This document shows positions 18,399-27,298 of a stretch of DNA of 64,000 bases, piece after piece. The translations under genes and the position numbers were made by a program. This stretch comes from Nostoc sp. UHCC 0702 (GTDB taxonomy: Bacteria > Cyanobacteriota > Cyanobacteriia > Cyanobacteriales > Nostocaceae). Positions within the stretch are counted from its first letter, which is position 1, and every line of letters begins with the position of its first letter. The stretch lies in the NCBI GenBank assembly GCA_017164015.1, contig CP071065.1, positions 5,842,091 to 5,906,090 of the forward strand. The letters are read 5' to 3'. The notes beneath the pieces are model-generated. The model ran no database searches. It worked only from the letters and a program-made list of their open reading frames with translations, and had not been told where the DNA came from.

Positions 18399-18653
18399 TT
18401 AGTTGAATCTTTCAACACTAGAGCTAAAAACGGGTTCTACCCGGATTGACACAATCCGAGATGGGCGTACAACCATATACTCCCCTTGTATATTTTTGAT
18501 CGGTACGCTAATAAAGTCATTAGAAGCAGACTTGGGTACAAGTTCGCCGCTATACCACTTTTGGAATTCCTGAATAGTAGGAAAACGTACTTCTTCGCGG
18601 TGTCCACTTTCCAGAAGCAGGTAGACAGCGTATTCATTCGGTGTTCTAGGCAT
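18399..18653 (-). CDS. Small conserved cyanobacterial-type protein upstream of mltA
   Basis: 84 aa (MPRTPNEYAVYLLLESGHRE and onwards), soluble and mixed alpha/beta, with no motif I recognise. Its stop codon abuts the mltA start with no gap, which indicates translational coupling. Text such as EVRFPTIQEFQKWYSGEL and PIKNIQGEYMVVRPSRIVSI looks like a compact domain. It may be a regulator or accessory of the transglycosylase, but nothing in the sequence proves this. Confidence 0.7.
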   Translation of the reverse strand: MPRTPNEYAVYLLLESGHREEVRFPTIQEFQKWYSGELVPKSASNDFISVPIKNIQGEYMVVRPSRIVSIRVEPVFSSSVERFN

Positions 18654-18840
18654 AAAGTTGAACCTGTTTCAAATGATTCAACCCATGTTAACCACGTCAC
18701 CTCAGAATGAAAAGGGTAAGCATACGGGAGCAAGAAAAGCATTTCGGGAAAGTTGTAAATATTAACTCATGAGCGATCGCTCCTAACTGTTGATGAACGC
18801 ATATGATGACGGTTGCTTACCTAAAGACAGTTCCCAGACT

Positions 18841-19101
18841 AGGGATTGGGTATTGGGGATTGGGTATTGGGGATTGGGGATTGGGGATTGGGTATTGGGT
18901 ATTGGGTATTGGGTATTGGGTATTGGGGATTGGGTATTTAGAAAAACTTTCTCCAGTCCCTAGTCCCTAGTCCCCAGTCCCTAGTCCCCAGTCCCCAGTC
19001 CCTAGTCCCCAGTCCCCAGTCCCTAGTCCCTAGTCCCCAGTCCCCAGTCCCTAGTCCCCAGTCCCCAGTCCCCAGTCCCCAGTCCCTAGTCCCCAGTCCC
19101 C
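18841..19101. repeat. Two opposed heptamer arrays
   Basis: The left part (18841-18939) is ATTGGGG/ATTGGGT units. The right part (18952-19101) is about 21 units of CCCCAGT/CCCTAGT type on the opposite orientation. Together they could fold back on each other. The right array ends only 44 bp before the kinase start codon. Confidence 0.95.
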
Positions 19102-19144
19102 TGCTTATGTCAAGATTAAAATAAGGACTTAGGCAAATCATACA

Positions 19145-20464
19145 ATGTTAGGAAATTTACTAGACGGGCGTTACCAAGTCCTTCAAGTCTTAGGTGGAGG
19201 AGGATTTGGTCAAACCTATATAGCCCGCGACACCCATCGACCAGGTTCACCCAAGTGTGTTGTTAAGCAACTGAAACCTCTCACCCAAAACCCCGAATTT
19301 CTCGAAACTGCCAGACGACTATTCACCAGTGAGGCAGAAATACTAGAACAACTTGGGCATCATGACCAAATTCCTCGGCTTTTAGCCTACTTTGAAGAAA
19401 AACAAGAATTTTTCTTGGTACAAGAGTTTATAGAAGGGCATTCTCTTGCAGCAGAACTTTCACCAAGTCAAAGGTGGACAGAAGAGCAAGTTATGCAACT
19501 TCTGCACCAGGTCTTGGAAGTCCTAAAGTTTATTCACAGCCACAATGTCATCCATCGAGATATCAAGCCGGAAAATATTATTAGACGGCAAGTAGACAGC
19601 AAGTTGGTATTAATTGACTTTGGCGCGGTTAAGCAAATTCAATCTCAACTGCTGACAGCTTTAGGACACATGGCTACTACAATTGCGATCGGTACGCCAG
19701 GATATATGTCTACAGAACAGGGTCGAGGCAAACCCCGTCCCAACAGTGATATTTATTCTTTAGGTATTATTGGTATCCAAGCGCTGACGGGGTTGCATCC
19801 CCGACAACTTGAGGAAGATTTAGAAACAGGAGAAATTATCTGGCAACATCTGACAAATGTTAGTCCTGGGATGGCATCTGTGCTATCTAAAATGGTGCTA
19901 CATCACTTTAGAGACCGCTATCAGTCTGCAACAGATATTTTACAAGCGCTTCAACAAATAAATACTGGTATTAACCCTATAAATCAAGCAGCAAATCTAA
20001 CCCAGCCTTCACAAAATACAATCCTCTCTCAGGAACAGTACAGCCGCCTAGAAAATATACTCTTAGAAATTGTTGGCCCCGTAGCCCGGACATTATTACG
20101 AAAAGTTACGGCATCAGCGCCCAATAGCCAAACAATAATAGATAATTTGGCGCTTCATCTACCAGGACATCAACAAATTGAGCTGAAGAAGCGGACAACA
20201 TTCCTTCTCGAAGAAACTCAAGTCAACCCTGCCAGTCAGCCAGTGAATTTACCGGGTACATCATCCCAAATCATCAATGACAGTTTTGTCCGTCAATGCG
20301 AGCGAGATTTGACTAATTTAATTGGCCCCATTGCTGCTTTTCTTGTGCAAAAAGCGATAAAAACTTCTCCTCAGATTTCTCGCACTGAACTTGTACAAAC
20401 TTTAGCAGTACACATTAGCGATCGCCAAAAAGCTCAGCAATTTCAGCAACGCTTACTTACTTAA
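19145..20464 (+). CDS. Eukaryotic-type Ser/Thr protein kinase with duplicated C-terminal module
   Basis: 439 aa. The kinase domain (about 1-275) is complete: glycine loop GGGGFGQTY, VVKQL lysine 41, HRDIKPEN with catalytic Asp139, DFGAVK with Asp158, GTPGYMSTEQ and a DIYSLG helix. There is no transmembrane segment, so it is cytosolic. The tail contains two related segments, IVGPVARTLLRKVTASAP (near 310) and LIGPIAAFLVQKAIKTSP (near 390), each followed by a helix ending in a basic-hydrophobic stretch. I infer a duplicated helical module, possibly for protein interaction. The promoter must lie in or before the heptamer array that ends 44 bp upstream of the ATG. Confidence 0.92.
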   Translation: MLGNLLDGRYQVLQVLGGGGFGQTYIARDTHRPGSPKCVVKQLKPLTQNPEFLETARRLFTSEAEILEQLGHHDQIPRLLAYFEEKQEFFLVQEFIEGHSLAAELSPSQRWTEEQVMQLLHQVLEVLKFIHSHNVIHRDIKPENIIRRQVDSKLVLIDFGAVKQIQSQLLTALGHMATTIAIGTPGYMSTEQGRGKPRPNSDIYSLGIIGIQALTGLHPRQLEEDLETGEIIWQHLTNVSPGMASVLSKMVLHHFRDRYQSATDILQALQQINTGINPINQAANLTQPSQNTILSQEQYSRLENILLEIVGPVARTLLRKVTASAPNSQTIIDNLALHLPGHQQIELKKRTTFLLEETQVNPASQPVNLPGTSSQIINDSFVRQCERDLTNLIGPIAAFLVQKAIKTSPQISRTELVQTLAVHISDRQKAQQFQQRLLT

Positions 20465-20498
20465 TTTACAGAATAATTCAATATTTTCAAGAGTTATA

Positions 20499-20719
20499 TA
20501 GCGGTTCTCGAACTAGTGAGCTACAATTTTGACCTCTCTGGTAAACCTCTCTCCTTTTAGGAGAGAGGCTTTGAATTGTTCCCCCTTCCCGAAGCGGGAA
20601 CTCGGGGCCCCCATTAAATTCGGGCTAAGCCCGAATTTAATGGGGATTAGGGTCAGGGGGTTAGGGGGTTAGGTCTATTTCCATACCTGTACCTCACCGG
20701 ATTGAAAATGGCTATAGCG
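20499..20719. repeat. MITE-like element with nested perfect inverted repeat
   Basis: The outer ends read TATAGCGGTTCTC and, inverted, TATAGCCATTTTC, an imperfect terminal repeat. Inside are the hairpin CCTCTCTCCTTTTAGGAGAGAGG and a near-perfect 37-nt palindrome at 20609-20645 (arms CCCCATTAAATTCGGGCT / AGCCCGAATTTAATGGGG). There is no ORF. Confidence 0.6.
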
Positions 20720-20732
20720 CTATTGTCAATTG

Positions 20733-20954
20733 TCATTTGTCATTTGTCTCAGTTTCATCATTGCCAAAAGTTACACAAGGACTGTCAATTTTGAGGGTTG
20801 GCTCGAATGAATTGCAGAAAATGACGGTAGAACAATTAACCCCAATTTCATCAGGGTGAATGCACTCTATCACTCCTTCTACGAAAGCATGGAAAGCACA
20901 ATCATTGCAGATAATTTTAGATGGCAATGGTTGCCATAAAGTTGAGTCTGACAT
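20733..20954 (-). CDS. Small cysteine-rich protein
   Basis: 73 aa from the ATG at 20954 (MSDSTLWQPLPSK); an upstream in-frame ATG at 20978 lies inside a heptamer array and is less likely. It holds six cysteines, starting with CNDCAFHAF, then IECIHPDE, VNCSTV, IFCNSF and SPCVTF. Such spacing suits zinc or iron-sulfur binding. Its last codons (DETETNDK) run into another heptamer-type sequence. There is no recognisable family. It is transcribed in the same direction as, and only just downstream of, the haem sensor gene. Confidence 0.5.
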   Translation of the reverse strand: MSDSTLWQPLPSKIICNDCAFHAFVEGVIECIHPDEIGVNCSTVIFCNSFEPTLKIDSPCVTFGNDETETNDK

Positions 20955-20961
20955 CAGTTTA

Positions 20962-20996
20962 CAAATGACAAATGACAAATGACAAATGACAAATTA
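20962..20996. repeat. Heptamer array (GACAAAT)
   Basis: About five GACAAAT units between the sensor gene stop and the cysteine-rich gene start. A shorter copy of the same type lies at 20726-20750. Confidence 0.85.
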
Positions 20997-21896
20997 CTGA
21001 TTTTGCTGATTAAGCAGGTTCATAGCTATTTCTAAACTGGATTTCATCCGATTAAAAGCTGCTGCTAAACCACCAATTTCATCATGAGACTTTTCTGCAA
21101 AATCAGCGCTCATATCACCAGTGCTGACTTGTTGAGCGATTTTTTCAATTTTGCGAATCCGCTGAATTACAGTTTTCTTGATTAAATAATTAATTAACAG
21201 AACTACGATCGCAAAAATCGCTACTAAAAGTCCCATAATCAAATTCCAAGTCCGGTTAGCACTGGCAAAAACATCTTCAGAGGGGACAGAAATTATTTGA
21301 GCAGCAATAATCTCGTTGAGTTTCCAGCCAAAACCATTTTCTGTGCCATAACTTGCCAATTGGCTTTTAGGAGCTTGGTCAGGTGTAGAATGGCATTGCA
21401 AGCAACTTTGTTGTGTAACAGCTAATGGTCGGGCAATATAAAATACCTGACCGTCGGGAAAGTCCCGAAAGCCAGAAATTTCTGGAGTCTTGGGGTTTTG
21501 GCGGAAGCGCTCAACTAGTTTAGTTTCAAAATTATCCGCTTTATCCCGCAAATTAGTGGGATTAATAGTTGCTTCTTTATAAAGGAAATTTTCATATTCT
21601 GGGTTTTTACGTAAATTTTCAAAAACTTCTGTAGCTGAAAATGCTGGTACTGTTTCTGGAATAAATGCAGCTTCCGTAGCTAATCTGGGTGCTAGCAGAC
21701 CATTTATCCGATTTTGTGTATAACTTCTAACAGAGTTCATCGTTTTGATTAAAATCAGCGCTTGAGAAGTCACTTCATTTTGCGCTCTCTGCTCCAGTAC
21801 CCTAGATAAGGCTAGACCACTTACAACAATGCTGACTAGAAAAACCAGCATCAAAATTAAGTTAAATTTAGTACCGATTTTTAAGTTTTTTAACAT
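20994..21896 (-). CDS. Haem-binding membrane sensor: DUF3365 (Tll0287-like) plus HAMP
   Basis: 300 aa with membrane segments at about 10-30 and 217-237. The periplasmic part holds a single c-type haem motif, CLQCH at residues 165-169, in the Tll0287/DUF3365 setting (FYIARPLAVTQQSC, NGFGWKLNEIIAAQIISVP). A HAMP domain follows (VIQRIRKIEKIAQQVSTGDM), and the protein stops shortly after, with no kinase or methyl-accepting domain. It may signal through a partner, or sense redox state or gas. It is divergent from a PhnD-like lipoprotein, 170 bp apart, so the two could share control. Confidence 0.88.
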   Translation of the reverse strand: MLKNLKIGTKFNLILMLVFLVSIVVSGLALSRVLEQRAQNEVTSQALILIKTMNSVRSYTQNRINGLLAPRLATEAAFIPETVPAFSATEVFENLRKNPEYENFLYKEATINPTNLRDKADNFETKLVERFRQNPKTPEISGFRDFPDGQVFYIARPLAVTQQSCLQCHSTPDQAPKSQLASYGTENGFGWKLNEIIAAQIISVPSEDVFASANRTWNLIMGLLVAIFAIVVLLINYLIKKTVIQRIRKIEKIAQQVSTGDMSADFAEKSHDEIGGLAAAFNRMKSSLEIAMNLLNQQNQ

Positions 21897-22066
21897 ATTA
21901 TTGAATTCCTAAAACTTTACAAAGGAAACTAGATTTGAGTTGATCTAAATGTCGCTGATAGCTACTAAAAAACTACCACTGAAAAAATCAATAAATGTTA
22001 ATTTTTATCAGCAAATAACTATCTAGATCAACTTTGAGAGCAAAATAATTTTTTGAACCGTAATTA

Positions 22067-22924
22067 ATGATGTCTCGGCAATTTTCACGTCGTTTGTTTA
22101 TTTTACAGCTGCTATGTTGTACAGTTACTGGATGCAAATCAACACCAAAATCAGAGGGCGTGTTAACCATAGGCGTCATCAATTATGGTGGAGGTGGAGA
22201 AATAATTGACAAATTTGCTAAATTTAGTAATATTCTGGGGCAAGAAACAAAAGCACGCATTCGGTTAGAGCCTGCTTTCAATGAAAATAAAGCTATTGAA
22301 CGTCTATCGGCTCAAGCTTGGTCATTGGTATTTGCACCGCCAGGATTAGCAGCTGTAGCGATCGCTCGTTATCAGTATGTACCTATATTACCTTTAGTGG
22401 GTGTCAGTAATTTGCGCTCAGTATTAGTCGTTCGCAAAGACAGCCCAATTCAAGACTTAAAACAGCTACAAGGTAAAACAGTTGCTTTAGGTCAACCAGG
22501 TTCAGCAACAGGATATTATTTACCACTTTACAATCTCTATGGGTTGACAGTGGCTGAGATATTATCTGCACCTACACCCAAAACCATTTTAGAATTGGTG
22601 GCTGAAGGTAAAGCTGACGCTGGGGCGATTTCGATAGCAGAATTGGATCTCTACAGTCCCCAGTTACGCCAAACAGAGTTTCGCATCCTTTACACAGATC
22701 CTCACTATGTTCCCCCTGGTGTGGTTTTAATAGGATCTACTGTGGAACGCAACCGCCAAGAATACATCCGCAAAGTTTTGAGTGAAGTTCCTGCGGTTTT
22801 GGCGCAAGAAGTAGGGTATGTTCCCAATGGAAAAGTACCCGATTATAAATATATGATTGATGTAGTTGAGCGGGTCAAATTAATTTCTTCTCAGTTACAA
22901 AACAAGCCTGTTCGCTTATTTTGA
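22067..22924 (+). CDS. PhnD-like phosphate/phosphonate-type binding lipoprotein
   Basis: 285 aa. The N-terminus (RRLFILQLLCCTVTGC) ends in a lipobox cysteine, so it should be lipid-anchored. The remainder is a type-2 periplasmic binding protein of the PhnD family: LTIGVINYGGGGEIIDKFAK, WSLVFAPPGLAAVAIAR, VVRKDSPIQDLKQLQGKTVA and AEGKADAGAISIAEL. No ABC permease or ATPase gene is nearby, so transport is unlikely to be its only role. Together with the divergent haem sensor, a sensory use of the binding protein is possible. The ligand is unknown. Confidence 0.85.
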   Translation: MMSRQFSRRLFILQLLCCTVTGCKSTPKSEGVLTIGVINYGGGGEIIDKFAKFSNILGQETKARIRLEPAFNENKAIERLSAQAWSLVFAPPGLAAVAIARYQYVPILPLVGVSNLRSVLVVRKDSPIQDLKQLQGKTVALGQPGSATGYYLPLYNLYGLTVAEILSAPTPKTILELVAEGKADAGAISIAELDLYSPQLRQTEFRILYTDPHYVPPGVVLIGSTVERNRQEYIRKVLSEVPAVLAQEVGYVPNGKVPDYKYMIDVVERVKLISSQLQNKPVRLF

Positions 22925-23719
22925 GTTAGTTAAGAGTAAGTTAGGGTGCATTTAATTTACATAAATACTGGTAGTGGTAATTGACTGTTGACTACTGCGG
23001 GGTGATGCTCAAAAAGCGTAGCGTAATACCCTACTTCCTCCACTTGGTACAGCCCTGTGCTATTGCCTGTCGACAGCCTTTACACGCGGTGTTAAATTCT
23101 AAAATCCAACGGGAGAGGTAGTTACTCCACTTGAGAGAAGACAGAGCTTAACTAGCACTGATGTGCAAAACTTATACCGCAGATTTCAACAAGCATGAGG
23201 TACAAAAATACCCTACTCGCAATACATTCGTGATAGTTTAAGATCGGATACAATTTGTCAATAAGCAATAGTACTTAAAATATTGCTAAAAATCGGGGTT
23301 GTCAACAGAATTTTTGAGCAGGCGATGCCTAAGGGCAAGCCGCTAGCCTGCGGCAACGCCAAAGGCGAACGCGCCTACGCGTCATCTTGATAAGCATCAT
23401 TCATTCAGTACCCATCTGTTCAGTACAAGAGTTAAGTTAATACCTCCGCTTTTTCCAAATTTTCAGGATAATTTCTAATTGACAAAAGCATGATTGTCTT
23501 AAATTCTCACCAATGCTCGCAATATTGCGCTTTAGAGATTAGGGACACGGTATAGTTCATCCACGTAAAAAGCGTTGAAATCCGCTAAAGTGCGTTATTT
23601 TACTTATATATAAATTAGAAAGGAACCCGCTTAAATACTGTAGATATTCATCAAAAGCTTGTGTCATAAATATCTTTGTCAGAACCAATTCATTTACTCC
23701 TTAAAATAGCCCCAAGCTT
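22925..23719. other. Long intergenic region with repetitive hairpin
   Basis: 795 bp without a supported gene. At 23321-23385 lies a GC-rich repeat typical of Nostocales intergenic DNA: GGCGATGCC and GGCAACGCC as outer arms, with GCCGC-TAGCCT-GCGGC nested inside. The segment before the next gene is AT-rich and should hold the promoter of the methyltransferase-azlCD operon. Confidence 0.5.
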
Positions 23720-25264
23720 ATGAGCCAATTAACTATTGCTGCTCCTGATACTTCCTTGATATCGTACTGTGATTATGTGTGCCTAGATAATCAAAATGAA
23801 GACAATATTTGCAGAATCATCGAAAAGTCCTGGATTGAAACTCAGAATGGTTTGAACGCAACAGGGATTGCTTTTAGCCATAGTCATCTTGACAGCGAGC
23901 AACTTTTATCTGTTATCCAAAGCGCTCGTAATCTTTTACTCTCCAAAAAATATTTTTTCTATCCCATACGCTCTTTTATCATTCCTAAAGGCAATATTGT
24001 CCTGCTCTTTTCCTTCCACCGAAATGATACTGGTCAAAAGAAAAACGAGATTTGCTCTCTTGTGATGGCTCAGGATTTGCAAACCGACGATGTTTTACAA
24101 ACAGCGATTGTATTAAGCCGACTTGCAGATGATTGGCATCCTTTAACACCAGAAATACAAGAGATTTTGTTGGAATTGTCTAGACGTGGCGATTATGCCA
24201 TAGGCACGCTTGCAGCAGAAGTGATCACGCAACATGGCACTCCTACTATACCTGCTATTCTTGAAACCTCGATTTGGCAGAACGATAAGCAATTACTCAC
24301 CACCGTGCCTACCAGTAGTGAAACTCTCTTTACTGAAAATTCTGGCGCATTATTTGAGGATAGAATTGACGTTCATAGCTATAACTTTTTTGAATATGTT
24401 CACCCAGCATATGCACGCCAAGTTGTTACAATGGCTCGTTTCATTCGAGAACTTTCTACTGAGCCTGGACAGATTATAGATGTTGGGACAGGTACTGGTG
24501 CAGCGCTTGCAATTTTACTAGATTTAATACCAAGCCTTGAAGTTCTTGCGGTTGAGCCTAGCCCGCTTGCTTTCCAGTATTTGAAAAACAACATGAAACA
24601 TCTACCAAATGTATGTCCGTATCATGGCGATTTTCTTGGTCTAGAATTAGTACAAAAAACTGTTGAGATGATTATTTCAACAGGGGCTTCGCATCACTTT
24701 AATACCTGCTTTTTCTTCCAAAAAGCTGCTCAGCTTCTGACCAATAATGGTGTTTTAATTGTCGCCGATGAATTTATTTCATCCTACAAAACACGTTCAG
24801 AACGTGATAAAAATCTTATTCTTCATCATGCAGCTTACATGATATCGATTCTCTTTTCAGTGCCAGATTATGTAAAGAGTAAAATAGATCAAAAAGAAAA
24901 CAATATTATTAAATGGTTTAGTGAAGTTATTCCATTTGCTCTTTTCAATGCTGTACAAGACAATATTGTCGAGGCAAAGAAACTTTTGAGAGAGCTTTTA
25001 CATAAATCGGAAGCTTTAAATCTAGGAACACATATTTCACATCCCCTCATGGCATTCTTCAGACTACAACTCTTGGAGCTTGAGGCCATGGTTGCTGGGT
25101 TTGACTATGAGGTTGAGCAAAAAACATCGCCTGAGCGGTTCATTGAGATGTCTAAAAAGTCAGGGTTCAAGCTCCTCACCCATGAGCGTGTTTTTGCTAC
25201 AGATGGGGATGGTAAATTGGATGCAGGAACACATGTGATGGTTTTTAGGAAGGTCGCACGTTGA
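23720..25264 (+). CDS. Class I SAM-dependent methyltransferase, large
   Basis: A 514-aa protein. Residues about 1-210 form an N-terminal region without a motif I know. The methyltransferase core begins near 250 with motif I, GQIIDVGTGTGAALAILL, then EVLAVEPSPLAF (motif II, acidic Glu) and VEMIISTGASHHF. The C-terminal 180 residues are helical and end in GTHVMVFRK. The substrate is not apparent. Its TGA overlaps the TTG start of azlC (TTGA), and azlC overlaps azlD, so the three form one tight operon. Coupling of a methyltransferase to an AzlCD exporter suggests a modified amino acid or similar small molecule is made and exported (inference). Confidence 0.75.
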   Translation: MSQLTIAAPDTSLISYCDYVCLDNQNEDNICRIIEKSWIETQNGLNATGIAFSHSHLDSEQLLSVIQSARNLLLSKKYFFYPIRSFIIPKGNIVLLFSFHRNDTGQKKNEICSLVMAQDLQTDDVLQTAIVLSRLADDWHPLTPEIQEILLELSRRGDYAIGTLAAEVITQHGTPTIPAILETSIWQNDKQLLTTVPTSSETLFTENSGALFEDRIDVHSYNFFEYVHPAYARQVVTMARFIRELSTEPGQIIDVGTGTGAALAILLDLIPSLEVLAVEPSPLAFQYLKNNMKHLPNVCPYHGDFLGLELVQKTVEMIISTGASHHFNTCFFFQKAAQLLTNNGVLIVADEFISSYKTRSERDKNLILHHAAYMISILFSVPDYVKSKIDQKENNIIKWFSEVIPFALFNAVQDNIVEAKKLLRELLHKSEALNLGTHISHPLMAFFRLQLLELEAMVAGFDYEVEQKTSPERFIEMSKKSGFKLLTHERVFATDGDGKLDAGTHVMVFRKVAR

Positions 25265-25974
25265 TAGAAAAGTCTTCTACATTAACACAATTTTGCAAGG
25301 GGTTGCAGGCAGCAATACCAATTGTTATTGGATATATTCCAATTGCTGTTTCATTCGGCATCATTAGTACTGAAAAGCAGTTATCTGTCGCAGCATCTGT
25401 TCTTATGTCAGCTACAGTATATGCCGGAGCGAGTCAGTTTATGGCAGTGAGTATGCTTGCTGCTGGCACTCCTTTTCTTGAAATCGTAATTGCCACGCTT
25501 TTTATGAACCTGCGCCATATTGTCATGAACCTATCGTTGCTGCCACAACTACATGGGATGTCTGATACCAATAAGGCTTTATTCTCTTTAGGTATAACAG
25601 ACGAGACTTTCGCTGTTGCCTCGCTGATAAAGGACAATGACATCCGAACTGTCCCCGGAATGACTGGGCTGATAATGTTTTCGTTTTTGGCCTGGGTTAG
25701 TGGCACAATTCTTGGTTCTTGGATAGCTTTATTTCTACCTCATGTAATAAGCAGAGGGATGAGTGTGGCTCTTTATGCCATGTTTATTGCACTGCTTGTA
25801 CCAGCTTTGCGACAAAATAGGAAATATATTTTGGTTGTGGCTGCTGCAATAATTATTAATGCAGTTCTACAAAACTTTATTTCTTCTGGTTGGTCGTTAA
25901 TTATTGCTATTGTATTAGGGTCGTTTTTTTCTCCATTTCTTGAAAGAAAAGGTAGAACTTCTAATGAGAACTGA
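25261..25974 (+). CDS. azlC: AzlC-family permease subunit
   Basis: 237 aa with many membrane segments. AzlC signatures are seen: AAIPIVIGYIPIAVSFG, SATVYAGASQFMAVSML, NLRHIVMNLSLLPQL and the GITDETFAVAS stretch. With AzlD it forms a branched-chain amino acid (or analogue) exporter in the cytoplasmic membrane. The start is a TTG overlapping the methyltransferase stop by four bases; no better ATG lies near. Its last codons overlap azlD by 11 bases. Confidence 0.88.
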   Translation: MIEKSSTLTQFCKGLQAAIPIVIGYIPIAVSFGIISTEKQLSVAASVLMSATVYAGASQFMAVSMLAAGTPFLEIVIATLFMNLRHIVMNLSLLPQLHGMSDTNKALFSLGITDETFAVASLIKDNDIRTVPGMTGLIMFSFLAWVSGTILGSWIALFLPHVISRGMSVALYAMFIALLVPALRQNRKYILVVAAAIIINAVLQNFISSGWSLIIAIVLGSFFSPFLERKGRTSNEN

Positions 25975-26275
25975 AATATTCCTAGTGTTGGGAATGTCAA
26001 TTGCTACAATGATACCTCGATTGCTTCCTGTTTGGCTAATCTCTAAGTTAAAATTGACATCTTTTACAGAATCATGGCTAAAAGGTGTACCTTATGCCTC
26101 ATTGGGTGCGCTAATTTTTCCTGGTATATTGAACGCTGATCCCGGAAGTGAGTGGACTGGCATATTAGGAGGTACAGTAGCGTTTATGTTTGCTCTTTCG
26201 AGACTGCCAGCTTATTACGCAGTTATTTTTGCTGTGATTACAGCGTCTGTCTTTAAGTTAATAGAAAGTTCATAA
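25964..26275 (+). CDS. azlD: AzlD-family exporter subunit
   Basis: 103 aa from the ATG at 25964 (MRTEIFLVLGMSIATMIPRL), chosen over an upstream TTG at 25940 because it gives the usual AzlD N-terminus. It has four hydrophobic segments, with MIPRLLPVWLISKLK and GVPYASLGALIFPGIL as family landmarks. It completes the AzlCD pair. No terminator is seen in the 60 bp before the convergent gene. Confidence 0.85.
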   Translation: MRTEIFLVLGMSIATMIPRLLPVWLISKLKLTSFTESWLKGVPYASLGALIFPGILNADPGSEWTGILGGTVAFMFALSRLPAYYAVIFAVITASVFKLIESS

Positions 26276-26334
26276 AACCCAAAAATCATCTGACTTTAAA
26301 AACTTTGAATGCAATACTACATTTAATGAGAGTT

Positions 26335-27105
26335 TCAAAAAAACAATTTGAATCTTGCTAGCTGATTTTCAATCGCTGCTTTGAGGATTTTATTTAGTTC
26401 TTTGCTGTCTTTGAATTGCAGAATTTGTTGTGTAGGTAAATCAAAAGGAAATTGTCCTTCGATGTCTGGGCGTTGCATCTGCGCTAACAAAATTTGTTCT
26501 GAACGCTTACTTTGCATAGCATAGCCAATTTCCACACAGACATTGGGACTCGGAATCAATTGAGTAGTTTCTTTGCCTGTAACACTGGTAATGGGTGTAG
26601 TGTCTGCAACAAACAACAAACTCTTACGGATTTTTCGCATCATAGTGCGACTTAGCCGTAGAGGAGCATCACTAGGGCGATAAGATTCTACTAATGTTAA
26701 AGGCAAGCGCGATCGCAAATTCAAAGCTGCTAAACTTTTTTCTAGTCCCTCTCGTAGCACATCACTGGCTGTGGGATACTCAGTTTGATAGCATAAAAAA
26801 ATGATTGGTTCTAACTGAGCTAACAACGCTTGCTTAGTGAAATAAATTTCATGACTGATTAAGTCAATGTTGGCTACACAATAGCCACCACTACCTTCAA
26901 TATAAAATTCTATATTTTCCCCTTCCAGATAGCGCCCAAACCAAGTTGATTGCTTAACTTTGTCGCTGTCTTCTAAAAAATCGGCTCTTAATCCCGATCT
27001 CAGTAGACTTTTTTTACTGAGGCGGATGTCTGGCGGACGTTTTTCCAGTTCTGCGATCGGTTCATAATCCTGAAGATACCATGCTCTGAGCGCAATAATT
27101 GACAT
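26335..27105 (-). CDS. TIR-like (NDT-type) domain protein
   Basis: 256 aa, cytosolic. Residues about 1-95 are a leader domain I do not recognise (MSIIALRAWYLQDYEPIAEL, WFGRYLEGENIEFYIEGSGG). Residues about 100-240 read as a TIR/nucleoside-deoxyribosyltransferase-like Rossmann fold: IIFLCYQTEYPTASDVLREG, IRKSLLFVADTTPI, SPNVCVEIGYAMQ with the Glu where these folds place a catalytic one, and FPFDLPTQQILQF. Related domains cleave NAD or nucleosides, often in antiviral defence. However, no partner sensor or effector gene is adjacent, and the leader looks like a conserved cyanobacterial protein. Activity and role are therefore uncertain. Confidence 0.6.
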   Translation of the reverse strand: MSIIALRAWYLQDYEPIAELEKRPPDIRLSKKSLLRSGLRADFLEDSDKVKQSTWFGRYLEGENIEFYIEGSGGYCVANIDLISHEIYFTKQALLAQLEPIIFLCYQTEYPTASDVLREGLEKSLAALNLRSRLPLTLVESYRPSDAPLRLSRTMMRKIRKSLLFVADTTPITSVTGKETTQLIPSPNVCVEIGYAMQSKRSEQILLAQMQRPDIEGQFPFDLPTQQILQFKDSKELNKILKAAIENQLARFKLFF

Positions 27106-27298
27106 AAGGCGCTATTTCAAATGTCTCTTGCTATTCAACTTTTTACAAGCTTATACCATTTTGGATTTGAGATTTGAGATTTTCGATTAGGAGTAAGCTA
27201 AAATATCTTTAATTTGCACAAACACTTTATCTGGTCGTCCTTTGTCATTAGTCATTAGTCAAAAGTATTTACAAAGGACAAAGGACTCTTGACAACCT

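Noticed and set aside
18938-19141. Minus-strand frame of GLGTRDW repeats
   Set aside because: Again a pure translation of the CCCCAGT-type array, with no unique domain or ribosome site.
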